Positions 33,575 to 34,353 of a stretch of DNA of 34,353 nucleotides are shown here, one piece after another. This stretch comes from Gammaproteobacteria bacterium (GTDB taxonomy: Bacteria > Pseudomonadota > Gammaproteobacteria > UBA9214): positions 1-34,353 of the forward strand of contig JAJDNX010000006.1 in assembly GCA_022340485.1 (NCBI GenBank), in the 5' to 3' direction. Each line of letters begins with the position of its first letter. Position 1 is the stretch's first letter. The notes under the pieces are model-generated. The model saw nothing but the letters and a program-made list of their open reading frames with translations, was not told where the DNA came from and searched no databases. The translations under genes were made by a program, and so were the position numbers.

Positions 33575-34353
33575 TTATATCCTGCGCTGCCGGATTTCTT
33601 GTAGCCGGTTGGCGAGGGCCGCGAACTCCGCGATGCCAAGTGACTCGGCTCTTGCCGAGGGGTCTATCGCCAGACTGGAAATGAGATCTGCATCCAGCAA
33701 TCCGCGCAGGGTATTTCGCAGCGTCTTGCGACGCTGCGAAAAGGCCTGTCTGACCAGTGTCTCAAATGCATCTTCATTGGAAACCTGCACCATGGGCCTG
33801 GCATAAGGCTCCAGCCGGACAAAGGCCGATTCCACTTTGGGTGGTGGCTTGAAGGCTCCGGAGCCGATGGTAAACAGCGGTGTAACGCGACAACGGTACT
33901 GCAACATGATCGAGAGACGGCCGTACTGGCCGCAGCCCGGGCCGGCGGCCATTCGTTCCACGACCTCTTTCTGCAACATAAAGTGCATGTCTCGAATGCA
34001 CTGGTGCTGGTCGAGCAAGTGAAACAATAGTGGCGTGGAAATGTTGTATGGCAGGTTGCCTATGACGCGCAAGGGCTGTTGAGAGGCGAGCTGGCAGAAG
34101 TCGAAGCTTAGTGCATCAGCACTGTAAACGGTCAATTCACCGATACTAGCGCAACGAGCCTGTAAAGGGCCAATCAGGTCACGATCCAGTTCTATAACAG
34201 TGAGCTTTCCTGCAGCTTCCAGCAATGGGCAGGTAATGGCACCCTGTCCCGGACCAATTTCCAGCAAGGCATCTGATTGCTTTGGGCGAATGGTGCTGAT
34301 GATCCTGTCGATGATCACCGGGTCATGTAGAAAGTTCTGGCCGAACCTTTTCC
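33575..34353 (-). CDS. rsmA: 16S rRNA (adenine1518/1519-N6)-dimethyltransferase, 5' end beyond the window
   Basis: About 259 residues are visible; the frame stays open to the right edge, so the N-terminus (about 10 residues) is missing. It opens in the KRFGQNFLHD motif at the edge, followed by ALLEIGPGQGAITCPLL (SAM site), VIELDRDL, VIGNLPYNISTPLLFHLL (the catalytic NLPY) and FKPPPKVESAFVRL. RsmA (KsgA) dimethylates two adjacent adenines in helix 45 of 16S rRNA; loss gives kasugamycin resistance. The GTG at 34318 is internal, not the start. Convergent with the glycine-zipper gene. Confidence 0.95.
   Translation of the reverse strand, partial: KRFGQNFLHDPVIIDRIISTIRPKQSDALLEIGPGQGAITCPLLEAAGKLTVIELDRDLIGPLQARCASIGELTVYSADALSFDFCQLASQQPLRVIGNLPYNISTPLLFHLLDQHQCIRDMHFMLQKEVVERMAAGPGCGQYGRLSIMLQYRCRVTPLFTIGSGAFKPPPKVESAFVRLEPYARPMVQVSNEDAFETLVRQAFSQRRKTLRNTLRGLLDADLISSLAIDPSARAESLGIAEFAALANRLQEIRQRRI

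Overview
This window reads as an ordinary, gene-dense stretch of a gammaproteobacterial chromosome, probably from a Chromatiales-like or related sulfur/environmental lineage. The inference rests on conserved gammaproteobacterial neighbourhoods: rpiA/ilvA divergent, the block EVE - 5-FTHF cyclo-ligase - 6S RNA - zapA - zapB-like - ygfB - pepP - ubiH - ubiI-like, the set lgt - thyA - folA, and apaG - apaH near rsmA. No tRNA, rRNA, CRISPR array, prophage or insertion sequence was recognised.

Layout. 1-513: 3' end of a WD40 protein, followed by a perfect inverted repeat (593-661). 774-3064: rpiA (minus) and ilvA (plus), closed by a strong bidirectional terminator shared with a convergent gene for a lysine/alanine-rich histone H1-like protein built of 17-residue and 6-residue repeats. 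3571-4138 is an AT-rich gene-free stretch. 4139-6084 (minus): zapB-like, zapA, 6S RNA, 5-formyltetrahydrofolate cyclo-ligase and an EVE-domain protein; the zapB-like gene has a near-consensus promoter ending at its ATG, which suggests a leaderless mRNA. 6236-10644 (plus): ygfB, pepP, ubiH and a second ubiquinone hydroxylase.

10909-16292 is a glycine cleavage operon: a tandem glycine riboswitch with a perfect 9-bp intrinsic terminator, then gcvT, gcvH, gcvPA, tpx (thiol peroxidase) and gcvPB, followed by dgkA and a PfkB-family kinase. It fits functionally with the one-carbon genes elsewhere in the window (fau, thyA, folA). 17927-19323 holds two uncharacterised proteins and a YajD-like HNH protein, with a second copy of the inverted repeat at 18391-18462. 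19320-21407 is a large DUF255/YyaL-type thioredoxin-fold protein translationally coupled to a small Cys-containing unknown.

21511-24517 is a tightly overlapping three-gene unit: a polyprenyl-phosphate-sugar synthase-like GT2, a TVP38/VTT membrane protein and an ArnT-like GT39. This is the best candidate here for an incompletely described system, namely lipid-linked sugar synthesis, translocation and periplasmic transfer. Next come rlmI, lgt, thyA and folA, a 680-bp gene-poor region carrying a perfect 18-bp palindrome, a Kbp-like BON-LysM protein, apaH and apaG (minus), a small exported protein, ppx, a glycine-zipper protein preceded by a CRP-like site, and rsmA running off the right edge. Nothing in the window is an obvious novel defence or mobile system; the findings are candidates of moderate interest.
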